Positions 34,103-43,435 of a stretch of DNA of 60,108 nucleotides are shown here, piece by piece. The position numbers were made by a program, and so were the translations under genes. The stretch lies in assembly GCA_040902195.1 (NCBI GenBank), contig JBBDXS010000020.1, forward strand, positions 1 through 60,108, in the 5' to 3' direction. The notes under the pieces are model-generated. The model had not been told where the DNA came from. It made no database searches and saw only the letters and a program-made list of their open reading frames with translations. The DNA comes from JBBDXS01 sp040902195. GTDB lineage: Bacteria; Chloroflexota; Dehalococcoidia; DSTF01; RBG-16-68-14. Within the stretch, counting starts at the first letter, position 1; each line of letters starts with the position of its first letter.

Positions 34103-35353
34103 CTAGACGGTGCCGCGGCCCTTCGTCTCACGGAGCGTGCGGCGCATGAGCGAGAGCGCCGTTGTTGCGGCGCGCCGCTTCACGGCCTCGCGTCCCTGAG
34201 CGAACTGGTAGCTGATCGTGACGGGCGTTGTGAACGCGGCGTCAAACGAAACGTGCACCGTGCCGGGCGGCGCGTCTTCTTGCGGTTCGGGCCCCGCGAC
34301 GCCGGTAATGCCAACGCCCACGTCCGCGCCCAGTCGCTCTCGAGCGGCGCGCGCCATGTCGGCCGCGCACTGGGCGCTGATGACGCCGTGCTCCTCGATG
34401 ATCTGCCGGTCGACACCGTACGCGATCTTCATCTCGGTCGTGTACGTCACGAAGCCGCCGAGATAAAACTGCGACGCGCCCGGCACGTTGGTGATCATGT
34501 GCGCCAGCAGCCCGCCCGTGCACGACTCCATCGTGGCGAGCTTGAGCTCGTAGCGCTGGAACAGATCGGCGACGGCGCTCTCCAGCGTATCGTCGTCCAC
34601 TCCCCAGATCGTGTCGCCGAGGAGGCGTCGCGCCTCCGCCTCTACTGGCTCGATGAGCGTACGCGCCTCTTCTTTCGTCGGCGCCTTCGCTGCAATGCGG
34701 AGCTGGACGCCATCGGCGCGCGCGTACACGCCGATCGATGGGTTGGTGGACTTCAGGAGCGGGCTGAGCAGCTCATCGACATGCCCCTCGCCAAGGCCTG
34801 TGGTCTTGAGCGTGCGGCTGACGAGCACCGCGCCGGGATGCCGGCGCTCCAGCTCGGGCGCCACCTCCTCCTCCCACATACGCTGCATCTCCGAAGGCGG
34901 GCCCGGCATCGACACGATGATCTTGCCGTCGCGCTCGACCCACCAGCCCGGCGCCGTGCCTCTCGGGTTGGCGATCGCCTTTGCGGACGGGACGAGCATC
35001 GCCTGCTTTACGTTGCGCTCGGGCATGCCGACACCCCGGCGGGCGAAGAACTCCCGCAGTTGGCGCTCGGCCTCGGGATCGACCGAGAGCTCTTCGCCCA
35101 GTACCACGGCGATCGACTCGCGCGTGAGGTCGTCCTCGGTCGGTCCGAGACCGCCCGTAGTGATGACGAGGTCTGAGCGGCTCCAGGCCCGCGCGATGAC
35201 TTCGGACAAACGTTCTATGTTATCGCCCACCTTCGAGATGTAGAAGAGGTCGATTCCCAGAGCCGGCAGACGGGCGGAAATGTACTGGGCATTCGTATCT
35301 ACGATTTCGCCCAGGAGGAGCTCAGTGCCTATCGAAAGAAGTTCAGCCTTCAT
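34103..35353 (-). CDS. cinA: CinA-family protein (nucleotide-binding domain plus NMN deamidase domain)
   Basis: The protein has 416 residues. The N-terminal MoaB-like domain shows MKAELLSIGTELLLGEIVDTNAQYIS and ITTGGLGPTEDDLTRE; the C-terminal CinA domain shows ESCTGGLLAHMITNVPGAS and GITGVAGPEPQEDAPPGTV, the nicotinamide mononucleotide amidase site. Its role is in recycling pyridine nucleotides. The start at 35353 is the family start; the frame is open upstream into the divergent gene region. The serine hydrolase follows in the same operon. Confidence 0.93.
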   Translation of the reverse strand: MKAELLSIGTELLLGEIVDTNAQYISARLPALGIDLFYISKVGDNIERLSEVIARAWSRSDLVITTGGLGPTEDDLTRESIAVVLGEELSVDPEAERQLREFFARRGVGMPERNVKQAMLVPSAKAIANPRGTAPGWWVERDGKIIVSMPGPPSEMQRMWEEEVAPELERRHPGAVLVSRTLKTTGLGEGHVDELLSPLLKSTNPSIGVYARADGVQLRIAAKAPTKEEARTLIEPVEAEARRLLGDTIWGVDDDTLESAVADLFQRYELKLATMESCTGGLLAHMITNVPGASQFYLGGFVTYTTEMKIAYGVDRQIIEEHGVISAQCAADMARAARERLGADVGVGITGVAGPEPQEDAPPGTVHVSFDAAFTTPVTISYQFAQGREAVKRRAATTALSLMRRTLRETKGRGTV

Positions 35354-35456
35354 CGGCTCAGGCAGGATAGGCGACCCCATATCGGGGGTCAACACTCCGT
35401 GGATTCCCCTACGGTCAATTCCTATCTGTTCTCCTCCGATACTAAAGGTAGAGATC

Positions 35457-37805
35457 ATGGCGAGCGATATAAACGCATTTAGCCGGCTCGAGACCAAGCG
35501 GCAGGAGCAGGTGCCGCAGGCATTGGCACGCCTCGTGGTCGTCGCGCTCTTTATTGCCCTGTGGGCGTTGCTGTTGGTCGCGCGCATTCCGATGCCGCGT
35601 CCCTTCCTCGTCGTCCTGCTGCTCGAGAGCGCGTTCTTCGCCTTGTACCTGCAGATCGTGCCGCGCTTCCCTAACGTACGCTCCATCGAGATCGCGCAGG
35701 GCGTGATGCTGGCCGCGGAGATCGTGTTCCATACGGCGATGGTCTACTTCCTCGGGGGCCTATCGTGGCTAGGCGCATTTGCCTACGTCTTCGGGCTGAT
35801 CTTCTCCAATACGTTCCTCGACTTGCGCCGCGGCTTCGTGTACACAACGGGCGCATCGCTCGCGTTCGCCTCGGTCATCCTGCTCGAGGCGACAGGCGCC
35901 ATCCCGCACTACGTCTTCATGGCTCAGGGACCGGAGCGCTACACTGACCCCCGATTCGTCACGACGACGCTGATCGGCGGCATGGGCGTCTTCTACAGCA
36001 TCTACCTGTGGGTGAACTGGGTAGGCTTCCAACTGCGCCAGGAACGCGACACGGCGGTGCGCGCGCAGGATGGCCTGCTGGAAGCGCGCGCGGACCTCCA
36101 GCGCGCGAACGAAGAGCTGGAGCAGCGCGTCCGCGAGCGCACGCTGGAACTGGAGGCGGTGAACGCCGCACTGCGCGAGAACGAGTCGCGCCTGCGCACC
36201 GTGATCGAGAACGCGCCCGTCGTACTCTTCTCTGTCGACCGCGAGGGCATCTTCACGCTGTCCGAAGGCAAGGGCCTTGAGTCGCTCGGGCTAAGTCCGG
36301 GTGTGGCCGTGGGAACATCGGCGTTCGAGATGTACGCGGAGGTGCCGGAGATCGTCGCGAACATCGAGCGGGCACTGGCGGGCGAGGCGTTCAGTACGAC
36401 TGTCGAGCTGCAGGACCTGGCATTCGAGACCCACTACGCCCCGATACTGGACGGCAGCGGCGAGGCCGGCGGCGTCATCGGCATCGCAACGAACGTAACT
36501 GAACGCCAGCACGCCGAGGAGGCGCTACGCCGGAGCGAGGCGATCCTGCGCGGCACGATCGAGTCCACCGAGGACGGCATGCTGGTCCTCGGCCCTCAGG
36601 GCGCTCTTGTGCACGTCAACGCGCGCTTCAGCGAGATGTGGAACATGCCGGACGATGTGCGTGCCTCGCGTAGCACGCAGGCGTACGTCGACTGGTCGTT
36701 CAAGCAGGTCGAGGACGCCGAGGACGTGTACGCACGCCTTCGCGATGCGTTCCTGGCCGGCGAGGAAGGTTTCGAAACCCTCAACCTGAAGGACGGCCGC
36801 ATCATCGAGAGCTACTCGCGACCGCTCTACCACGGCAGCAAAGTCGAGGGGTGCGTCTTCTCCTTCCGCGACGTGACGCAGCGCAAGCTCGCGGAAGAAA
36901 CGCTGCGCGTCAGCGAGGCGAAGTTCCGCACGATGGCCGAGACCGTCGCCGCAGCCGTCCTCATCCTCCAGGGAACAAATCTGGTCTACGTCAACTCCGC
37001 CGCGGAAGAGCTGACCGGCTACTCCCGCGACGAGCTGGTCAAGATGGACTTCTGGGACCTCGTCCACCCCGAGTACCGCGAGCTCGTCCGGGAGCGCGGC
37101 ATGGCCCGTTTGCGCGGCGCGGACCTCCCCAACAGCTACGAGGTAAAGATGGTGACCAAGAGCGGCCGCGAGAGGTGGGTCGACCTCACGGCTGGCCTCA
37201 TTGACTACGAGGGGAAGGCCGGCGTGCTCGGCACCGCGTTCGACATCACCGAGCGCAAGCGCGCGGAGGAGGCGCTGCGCGAGCACGCCAACCGCGATCC
37301 GCTCACGGGGCTGCTCAACCGCCGCGCCGGCATCGCCGCGCTGGACGAGCGCCTCCATAGCGCGCGGAACGAGGGCCGGCTCTTCGCCGTGCTGGTGCTG
37401 GACCTCGACAGGTTCAAGTCGATCAACGACACGTTCAGCCACGAGACCGGCGACAACGCGCTGCTCCAGTTCGCGCAAGTGGTGTCTGACCTCGTTGGCG
37501 ACCGCGGCGTCGTCGCGCGTCTCGGCGGCGATGAGTTCGAGATCGGCCTGGACGGCTTCGGCATCGAGGAGGCGCGCTCCTTCGCGGACCGGATCCACAC
37601 CGAGCTGCGGGAGCTGCATGACGCCATGCCGGGCGATGCCGTCGCGCGTTTCACCGTCAGCATCGGTATCGCCTGCTCGCCCGACGACGCCGACTCGCTC
37701 CTGCAGCTCGGCCGTCTCGCCGACAAGTTGATGTACCAGGCGAAGGAGGCCGGCGGCGGGCGCACTCGGGCAACGGGCCGTACGGGCCGCGAACACGCCG
37801 CCTAG
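35457..37805 (+). CDS. membrane diguanylate cyclase with three PAS domains
   Basis: The protein has 782 residues from the ATG at 35457. Residues about 25-190 contain six hydrophobic segments, an N-terminal sensor I do not match to a named MASE type. A coiled coil (EELEQRVRERTLELEAVNAAL) leads into three PAS domains (about 240-350, 360-480 and 485-605), the last two ending with DVTQRKLAEETL and DITERKRAEEAL. The GGDEF domain (610-770) has DPLTGLLNRRAG, DLDRFKSINDTFSHETGD and an intact RLGGDEFE active site, so it should make c-di-GMP. No RxxD inhibitory site precedes GGDEF. A longer open frame to 35280 overlaps the divergent cinA. It converges with the ComB-like gene by 4 bases. Confidence 0.9.
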   Translation: MASDINAFSRLETKRQEQVPQALARLVVVALFIALWALLLVARIPMPRPFLVVLLLESAFFALYLQIVPRFPNVRSIEIAQGVMLAAEIVFHTAMVYFLGGLSWLGAFAYVFGLIFSNTFLDLRRGFVYTTGASLAFASVILLEATGAIPHYVFMAQGPERYTDPRFVTTTLIGGMGVFYSIYLWVNWVGFQLRQERDTAVRAQDGLLEARADLQRANEELEQRVRERTLELEAVNAALRENESRLRTVIENAPVVLFSVDREGIFTLSEGKGLESLGLSPGVAVGTSAFEMYAEVPEIVANIERALAGEAFSTTVELQDLAFETHYAPILDGSGEAGGVIGIATNVTERQHAEEALRRSEAILRGTIESTEDGMLVLGPQGALVHVNARFSEMWNMPDDVRASRSTQAYVDWSFKQVEDAEDVYARLRDAFLAGEEGFETLNLKDGRIIESYSRPLYHGSKVEGCVFSFRDVTQRKLAEETLRVSEAKFRTMAETVAAAVLILQGTNLVYVNSAAEELTGYSRDELVKMDFWDLVHPEYRELVRERGMARLRGADLPNSYEVKMVTKSGRERWVDLTAGLIDYEGKAGVLGTAFDITERKRAEEALREHANRDPLTGLLNRRAGIAALDERLHSARNEGRLFAVLVLDLDRFKSINDTFSHETGDNALLQFAQVVSDLVGDRGVVARLGGDEFEIGLDGFGIEEARSFADRIHTELRELHDAMPGDAVARFTVSIGIACSPDDADSLLQLGRLADKLMYQAKEAGGGRTRATGRTGREHAA

Positions 37806-38530
37806 CTCGTCAGCCGCAACACGCCATCGTCGCGCACCAACCTCGGCGCCACATCGAATACGTCGCGCTGCGCGCAGAACGCCACGTCTGCGCCGAGTCC
37901 GATCGATTGCAGCAGCCGCGCATGCGAGGCGTCCGCTAGCGCTTCGAGCGCGGAGCCCTCGTATGATCGGTAAACGCGCAGCGCCGCGCTCGCGCCGTCC
38001 GCGAGCTCGACGTCGCTCGCCTCGCGCTCGATGACCTCGACGACCGCCCCCGCACAGAACGCGTCCTCGAGCGCGAACCGCCCGCCGGTCCCGGCGCACA
38101 TCGCGACGATATCGAGCCGGTCTGACGCCCCCGCCTCGATCGCAGCGCGCGCAGCCGATGAGACGTTCAGCATCGAGGCCGCGTACGCGGCCCGACAGCC
38201 CGCGGCCATCGCGAGCGCCCGCGTCCCGTTCGTCGTCGCCATCACCGCACGCGAGCCGCGCAGATCCAGTGCGTCAAACTCGACGGGAGAGTTCCCGTAG
38301 TCGAAGCCCTCCGGCGGCAGGCCGCGCTCCTCTCCGCAGAGCAGGACGCCCGGACCCGCCTCCGCGAGGCGCCTCGCCTCTTCGATCGTCTCCGCCACCA
38401 ACACTCCCTCGATCCCGCGCGCGAACATCGTGGCGAGCGACGACGTTGCGCGCAGCACGTCGATGACGAGGCAGACCGTCCGGCCGGGCCGGGCGGTCTG
38501 TACGGGTGTAAAGCAAACGTCGAGTATCAT
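37802..38530 (-). CDS. ComB family 2-phosphosulfolactate phosphatase-like protein
   Basis: The protein has 242 residues. Family features: CLVIDVLRATSSLATMFARG, LCGEERGLPPEGFDYGNSPVEF, AVMATTNGTRALAMA and AAYAASMLNVSSAARA. Archaeal ComB removes phosphate from 2-phosphosulfolactate in coenzyme M synthesis; bacterial homologues are common and their substrate is often not known. No other coenzyme M gene is here, so the precise substrate is open. Divergent from pyrF with 95 bases between. Confidence 0.85.
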   Translation of the reverse strand: MILDVCFTPVQTARPGRTVCLVIDVLRATSSLATMFARGIEGVLVAETIEEARRLAEAGPGVLLCGEERGLPPEGFDYGNSPVEFDALDLRGSRAVMATTNGTRALAMAAGCRAAYAASMLNVSSAARAAIEAGASDRLDIVAMCAGTGGRFALEDAFCAGAVVEVIEREASDVELADGASAALRVYRSYEGSALEALADASHARLLQSIGLGADVAFCAQRDVFDVAPRLVRDDGVLRLTS

Positions 38531-38568
38531 GGACGGGCGGGACGAATGAGCCAGGAATCCCGGCTTCC

Positions 38569-38598
38569 TTGACCGCGATTCGGAGCCAAGGATACCAT
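38569..38598 (+). promoter_or_regulatory. promoter of the pyrF operon
   Basis: TTGACC (38569-38574), an 18-base spacer and TACCAT (38593-38598) lie about 28 bases before the pyrF ATG. Confidence 0.5.
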
Positions 38599-38625
38599 CG
38601 AACGAGCGAGGTCGCCCGGAGCCTT

Positions 38626-39441
38626 ATGAGCTTTCGCCACAAGCTGGCACGCGCCGCGGATGCGAACCGAAGCCTGCTCTGCGTTGGGCTTGACCCCGAC
38701 CCGGCGCGACTACCGTCCGACGACATCGTGGGGTTCCTCTGCGCCATCATCGACGCCACGAGCGACCTCGTTTGCGCGTACAAGCCCAACCTCGCCTTTT
38801 ACGAGCAGCTCGGCGAGACCGGTTACGCCGCTCTTCGAGCTGTCCTGAGCCACATTCCGGACGCTATCCCGGTCATCGCCGATGCGAAGCGCGGCGACAT
38901 CCCGCACACCTCGGAGGCCTACGCGCGCGCGCTCTTCGACGAACTGGGTTTCGATGCGGCAACTGTGAACCCCTACCTCGGCGCCGACGCGGTCGCACCG
39001 TTTCTCGCGCGCGAGGACAAGACCGCGCTCGTGCTTTGCCGCACATCGAACCCGGGCGCCCGCGATCTGCAGGACCTGCCCGTCGGAGAAGACGGCCGTC
39101 CCCTTTACGAGGCCGTCGCTGAGCTGGCGAGCGGCTGGAACGCGAGGGGCAACGTTGGACTCGTCGTCGGCGCGACGTACCCCGAGGAGATGCGGCGCGT
39201 CCGCGAGATCTGTCCGGACCTTCCATTCCTTGTGCCCGGCATCGGCTCGCAAGCAGGCAACCTGGAGAGCATGCTGGACGCAGGCCTCGACGCATCGGGC
39301 GCGGGACTGATCATCAACGCCTCACGCTCCGTGCTCTACGCCTCCTCCGGCCCGGACTTCGCCGAGGCTGCCCGGCGCGAGGCCGAAGCGCTGCGCAACG
39401 CCATCGAGGACCACCGGCTGGCGGCCCGCTCGCGTGTCTAG
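38626..39441 (+). CDS. pyrF: orotidine 5'-phosphate decarboxylase (type 2)
   Basis: The protein has 271 residues and makes UMP in pyrimidine synthesis. Seen: LLCVGLDPDPARLP, YKPNLAFYEQLG, the catalytic IADAKRGDIPHTSEAYA and LVPGIGSQAGN. The length fits the longer type 2 enzymes. The start MSFRHKLA at 38626 has CGGAG upstream; a frame extension to 38569 overlaps the promoter. The following gene starts within its stop. Confidence 0.94.
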   Translation: MSFRHKLARAADANRSLLCVGLDPDPARLPSDDIVGFLCAIIDATSDLVCAYKPNLAFYEQLGETGYAALRAVLSHIPDAIPVIADAKRGDIPHTSEAYARALFDELGFDAATVNPYLGADAVAPFLAREDKTALVLCRTSNPGARDLQDLPVGEDGRPLYEAVAELASGWNARGNVGLVVGATYPEEMRRVREICPDLPFLVPGIGSQAGNLESMLDAGLDASGAGLIINASRSVLYASSGPDFAEAARREAEALRNAIEDHRLAARSRV

Positions 39442-39688
39442 CGCGCCCCTGGAGTTCCGCATGGGAGACGTCGTGCGCCTCCGTAAGCCCCACCCCTGCG
39501 GCGGCTTCGAGTGGGACGTCGTGCGGCTCGGCGCGGACATCGGGCTGCGCTGTCGCACGTGCAGCCGGCGCTTGCGCCTCGCGCGCTCCCTCGTCGAGCG
39601 GCGGATGAAGGACTTCGTCTCGCGCGGCGAGCCGTCCGATCCTGAAAAGGAACGTCTCATCTTTCACGAGGACGGCGCGGGCGCATGA
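39434..39688 (+). CDS. DUF951 family protein
   Basis: The protein has 84 residues and is strongly basic. The DUF951 core is clear: GDVVRLRKPHPCGGFEWDVVRLGADIGLRCRTCSRRL, with a C-G...C-x2-C pattern that could hold zinc. The family is of unknown function and common in Firmicutes and Chloroflexota. The GTG start at 39434 overlaps the pyrF end; the ATG at 39461 gives a 75-residue version nearer to the family size. Confidence 0.85.
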   Translation: MSSAPLEFRMGDVVRLRKPHPCGGFEWDVVRLGADIGLRCRTCSRRLRLARSLVERRMKDFVSRGEPSDPEKERLIFHEDGAGA

Positions 39689-41052
39689 CCACGGGAGACG
39701 TCGCGCAACCGGCGACGCGGCGCTTCGGCTGGCAGACGCTGGCCGGCAGCACCAGCGTCATCCTGCAGGACGACGACTACCGCCGCCTCTGGCTCGGAAA
39801 AGTCGCCTCGCAGATGGCGCTCAACGCTGTGCTCTACACGATGCTCGTGCTTGCGATCGGCGAGGGCGGCGGCGCCAGCATCAAGAGCGCGCTGTTTGTC
39901 ACGGCCTACCTGCTACCCACAGCAACGTTAGGCACGATCTCCGGCGTCCTCGTCGATAGGCTGCCGAAGAACCTGCTGTTGTGCGCGCTCAACATCGGGC
40001 GGCTGGGCCTGATGGCAATCCTTGTGATGGCGCAGACGGACGTCTGGACGATCTACGGCATCGCGCTCCTGCTCGCGATCACGTCGCAGTTCTCGACGCC
40101 GGCGGAAGCGGCCGCGGTGCCCCAGATCGTTGAGCCGCATCAGCTCATCGCAGCGAACTCAGCGAACAGCTTCGGTGGGCTCATCAGCCAGATCGCCGGC
40201 TTCGCGATCATCGCGCCTCTCTTCCTCAACACCGTCGGGCCGCGCCCGTTATTCGCCGTGGCCGCGGTGCTCTTTGGCGTCGGGGCGTTCTTCTTCCTCA
40301 CGATCGGCCGCCTCGGTTCGCACGAAGTCGATATCGAAAGCACGATCGACGCGGTGCGCGACGTGCGCAAGCACTTCGCCGAAGGCTGGGAGACGCTGGG
40401 GCGCAGCATGAGCGCCTACATGAGCGTCATCGTAAGCGTGCTTTCCGGCACGGCGTCGCTCGTCGCGGTAACGATGATGCCGGCGTTCACGCAGGACGTG
40501 CTCGATATTCCGGTGCAGAACGCCATCTTTGTCTTCTTGCCCGCCGCGCTGGGCATTGTCGCCGGGCTGCGCCTCGTGCAAGTGCTCGACCGGCGCATGG
40601 CAAAGGGGTGGCTCGTCGGCGGTGGCTTCGCGCTGCTCTGCGTGGGGTTGAGCTGCCTGGCGCTCACGGTGCCCTTTGCGAACGCGCTCAGGGAACTCAA
40701 CCCCTTCGGCCTGTTCGATCCCGGGCCGCTCGGGACGACCGCTGCGCGCCTCGCCGTCACGATCTTCTGCTCGACGATAGCCACGTTCTCGATGTCCGTA
40801 GCGGGCGTCGCCGGCCGCTCGCTCATCAACGAAACGATGCCGTCCGCTGTGCAGGGGCGCATCTTCGCGGCACAGAACGTGCTGTCCAACCTGGCCTCCA
40901 TCCCGCCGACGCTCTTCGCGGGCCTGCTAGCGGAGCTGGCCGGCTTCGCGCCCGTCATGATCATGACCGTCGTGATACTCGTATTCGCAGCCGCCTGGTC
41001 GATGGCAAACGCGGCCGCACGCCAGAAGTCGAGAGAACATGCAGCAGCTTAG
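39685..41052 (+). CDS. MFS transporter
   Basis: The protein has 455 residues with about twelve transmembrane segments. An N-terminal cytoplasmic tail is followed by YRRLWLGKVASQMALNAVLYTMLVL, and the loop 2-3 motif GVLVDRLPKNLLL typical of MFS exporters. It overlaps the DUF951 stop as ATGA. A second MFS gene follows with a 14-base overlap. Substrate unknown; it resembles the drug/macrolide and enterobactin-exporter type. The two genes are paralogues and might act as a pair. Confidence 0.85.
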   Translation: MTTGDVAQPATRRFGWQTLAGSTSVILQDDDYRRLWLGKVASQMALNAVLYTMLVLAIGEGGGASIKSALFVTAYLLPTATLGTISGVLVDRLPKNLLLCALNIGRLGLMAILVMAQTDVWTIYGIALLLAITSQFSTPAEAAAVPQIVEPHQLIAANSANSFGGLISQIAGFAIIAPLFLNTVGPRPLFAVAAVLFGVGAFFFLTIGRLGSHEVDIESTIDAVRDVRKHFAEGWETLGRSMSAYMSVIVSVLSGTASLVAVTMMPAFTQDVLDIPVQNAIFVFLPAALGIVAGLRLVQVLDRRMAKGWLVGGGFALLCVGLSCLALTVPFANALRELNPFGLFDPGPLGTTAARLAVTIFCSTIATFSMSVAGVAGRSLINETMPSAVQGRIFAAQNVLSNLASIPPTLFAGLLAELAGFAPVMIMTVVILVFAAAWSMANAAARQKSREHAAA

Positions 41053-42481
41053 GACCGAGACGGCCGAGCTACGCGAGCGGATGCCGCCGGTCCTGAGCGA
41101 CCGCAGCTTCCGGCTCCTCTGGCTGGCCCAGATCATGTCGCAGACGGCGCAGAACGCGATCCTCTACGCGCTGATCGTTCTTGTCCTCGATCTCACGGGC
41201 GGGTCGACGGCCAGCACGAGCCTCGTGGTGTTCTTCTTCGTCGTTCCGACTGTGGTCTTCGGCGTATTCGCCGGCGTGCTGGTCGACCGCTGGAGCAAAC
41301 GAAGGCTGCTCATCCTGACGAATGTCGGGCGGGCCATCGCTGCTATAGCGTACTTCTTCGGCCGGGAGCACGTATGGGCGCTCTACACGACGACGATCTT
41401 CTTCGCGAGCTGCAGCCAGCTCTTCACGACGAGCACTGCGGCATCGATCCCGTTCATGGTGTCGCGCAAGCAGCTCATTTCGGCGAACACGCTGTTCAGC
41501 GGCGCGTTTACCATCGCGCAGATCGCGGGGCTGATCATACTCTCGCCGCTCATCATCAAGGTCGCCGGGCGCGGCGACCTTTCGACGGGCGCCGGCGCGC
41601 TCTTTGTGGGCGCGTGCGCCGTCTTCATCATCGCCGCGCTGCTGGCGCGCCTCCTCCCCTACATCGGCCACGAAGGAGAGGATGAGTCGCACAGCGCGTT
41701 CCCCGGCCGCGCCGAGATGCGGGGCGCCGTTGCCGATTTCGCCCGCGCGTTGGGCAGCCTGCGGAAGGATCCGGTGTCGACGATGGCGATGGCGCACATC
41801 ACGATGAGCAGCACACTCATCCTCCTCTTCGCCGTGCTGGTACCGAAGTACATGCAAGCGATCCTCAAGGTAGGGGCCGAGGACGCCGTCGCCGTCTTTG
41901 CGCCCGTGGCGTTCGGCGCGCTCTTCGGCCTGCGAGCGGTGCCTTACATGGTCAGGCGCTTCGGCAAGACGGGGGCCGTCGCCTTCGGACTGTTCGGCAT
42001 CGCCATCTGCGTTTCGGCGATGGGGCTCGTCGAAACGATCGCGAACGGATTGGAGCAGACGAACCGCTTCAACCCCTTCACGGAAGGCAACGAGCGCTTC
42101 TTCGGCCTCTCGATCCTCGTCGCGCTGACGATGCTCATTTCGGGCCCGATGGGATTCGCCTACGCCCTGGTCAACACACCTGCGCAGACCGTCCTCCACG
42201 AGCGCACGCCCGTCGAAATGCGAGGGAGAGTGATCGCTTCCCAGATGGTCATGGCAAACGGCGTAGCGCTGGTCCCACTAGTGGTTATGGGTGGAATTGC
42301 CGATCTGTACGGTGTGAGCAGCGTGGTCCTCGCCATCGGCGTCCTCACGGCGCTTTCGGCGGCGCTCACGCTGTACCTAGACCGGCGCTGGGTGCACAGC
42401 GACACGACGCCACCAGCGGCCGCCGGCGACGATGTCGGCGAGCCGAGAAGCGCAGTGTCACGTTCAATTGACACCACCTAG
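41039..42481 (+). CDS. MFS transporter, second of a tandem pair
   Basis: The protein has 480 residues and twelve predicted transmembrane segments. It starts with SDRSFRLLWLAQIMSQTAQNAILYALIVLVLDLTGG and has GVLVDRWSKRRLLILTNVGRA, the loop 2-3 motif. It shares the ISANTLFSGAFTIAQIAG-type segment with its neighbour (IAANSANSFGGLISQIAG). The C-terminus carries a short cytoplasmic tail rich in Pro/Ala. Substrate unknown. Start overlaps the previous gene. Confidence 0.85.
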   Translation: MQQLRTETAELRERMPPVLSDRSFRLLWLAQIMSQTAQNAILYALIVLVLDLTGGSTASTSLVVFFFVVPTVVFGVFAGVLVDRWSKRRLLILTNVGRAIAAIAYFFGREHVWALYTTTIFFASCSQLFTTSTAASIPFMVSRKQLISANTLFSGAFTIAQIAGLIILSPLIIKVAGRGDLSTGAGALFVGACAVFIIAALLARLLPYIGHEGEDESHSAFPGRAEMRGAVADFARALGSLRKDPVSTMAMAHITMSSTLILLFAVLVPKYMQAILKVGAEDAVAVFAPVAFGALFGLRAVPYMVRRFGKTGAVAFGLFGIAICVSAMGLVETIANGLEQTNRFNPFTEGNERFFGLSILVALTMLISGPMGFAYALVNTPAQTVLHERTPVEMRGRVIASQMVMANGVALVPLVVMGGIADLYGVSSVVLAIGVLTALSAALTLYLDRRWVHSDTTPPAAAGDDVGEPRSAVSRSIDTT

Positions 42482-42524
42482 GGTGCCATTTAGACTGGAT
42501 GAGCGCGCACTTGGAGGTTGGATC

Positions 42525-43061
42525 GTGATTGAGATGACGGTTGAGGGCATCCGCGTCAGCCTGATGAATTACCAGCGCGTGGTGATTCTGAAGGAGAAGG
42601 AAGCCGACCGTTACCTTCCGATCTGGATCGGCCCGGCCGAGGCCGACGCGATTACCGTTCGACTCCAGGATGTCTCCGTCGCGCGTCCCCTCACCCACGA
42701 CCTCCTTCGCGACGTCATGGAAAAGCTCGGCGCGCAGGTCGAGTACGTCGTCGTTAACGATCTCTCGGACGACACGTTCTACGCCCGCATCATCCTCAGC
42801 GTGAACGGCGACCGTCTCGAGATCGACTCCCGTCCCAGCGACGCGATCGCCCTCGCAGTGCGCGTGCAGGTCCCCATCTTCGCGGAGGACACCGTCCTCG
42901 AACGCGCCGGCGTCCAACTCGACAAGGAAGGCCAGCCGATCGACCCGTCCGGCCAGGACACGATTCCGAAGGTCAACGAGGAAGAGCTCCAGCGCATGTC
43001 CGCCTTCCGAGACTTCATCGAGAGCCTCGATCTCGACGACTTCGACAAACGCAAATCCTGA
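42525..43061 (+). CDS. bifunctional nuclease family protein (DUF151)
   Basis: The protein has 178 residues. The BFN/DUF151 core is seen: VVILKEKEADRYLPIWIGPAEADAI, RPLTHDLLRDVMEKLGAQVEYVVVNDLSDDTFYARI and EIDSRPSDAIALAVRVQVPIFAEDTVLE. Some homologues have RNase/DNase activity, others act in stress signalling. A GTG start at 42525 has GGAGG upstream; the ATG three codons later is possible. An earlier frame to 42432 overlaps the MFS gene. The terminator at 43086 closes this unit. Confidence 0.88.
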   Translation: MIEMTVEGIRVSLMNYQRVVILKEKEADRYLPIWIGPAEADAITVRLQDVSVARPLTHDLLRDVMEKLGAQVEYVVVNDLSDDTFYARIILSVNGDRLEIDSRPSDAIALAVRVQVPIFAEDTVLERAGVQLDKEGQPIDPSGQDTIPKVNEEELQRMSAFRDFIESLDLDDFDKRKS

Positions 43062-43085
43062 ACATCTGACGAGCCCTCCGTGCCG

Positions 43086-43112
43086 AGCGCGCCCGTCGAG
43101 GCGCGTTCTTTT
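43086..43112 (+). terminator. Rho-independent terminator after the BFN gene
   Basis: Arms 43086-43093 and 43100-43107 pair as AGCGCGCC with GGCGCGTT (one G-T wobble) around CGTCGA and are followed by CTTTT. It lies 25 bases after the stop and just before the atp promoter. Confidence 0.75.
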
Positions 43113-43131
43113 ATCCCCGAATCTCGCCCTG

Positions 43132-43161
43132 TTGACTCCCTCGATTCATTTGTGATATTGT
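43132..43161 (+). promoter_or_regulatory. promoter of the atp operon
   Basis: TTGACT (43132-43137), an 18-base spacer and TATTGT (43156-43161) lie 38 bases before the first gene of the operon. Confidence 0.55.
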
Positions 43162-43198
43162 TCGCAAGCTGGCAGGCCGCCGGTTGCGGAGGGTTCCC

Positions 43199-43435
43199 AT
43201 GCGGCGCCTACCGCCTGCATTGCGGCTCATAGGAATCGGCTGGTACTTCGCCGTTTGTATCGTTCTGGGACTCGTGGGCGGGGTGCTCCTTGACCATGTC
43301 GCGAACACCATGCCCTTGTTCACCCTGTTGGGACTAGCTGGAGGGCTCGGTACGGCCTTCTACGGTGGCTACCGGATGCTCCAAGACGTGCTCGGGCCGC
43401 GGCTGACGGGCGGCGAGCAGGAAGAGGACACATGA
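43199..43435 (+). CDS. AtpI/AtpZ-like small membrane protein of the ATP synthase operon
   Basis: The protein has 78 residues with two transmembrane segments (LIGIGWYFAVCIVLGLVGGVLLDHV and MPLFTLLGLAGGLGTAFYGGYRML). Glycine-rich helices and position as first gene of the atp operon match the AtpI/AtpZ proteins, which help c-ring assembly or ion import. The ATG at 43199 has GGAGGG 5 bases upstream; a TTG at 43184 gives five more residues. It overlaps atpB by 4 bases. Confidence 0.8.
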   Translation: MRRLPPALRLIGIGWYFAVCIVLGLVGGVLLDHVANTMPLFTLLGLAGGLGTAFYGGYRMLQDVLGPRLTGGEQEEDT

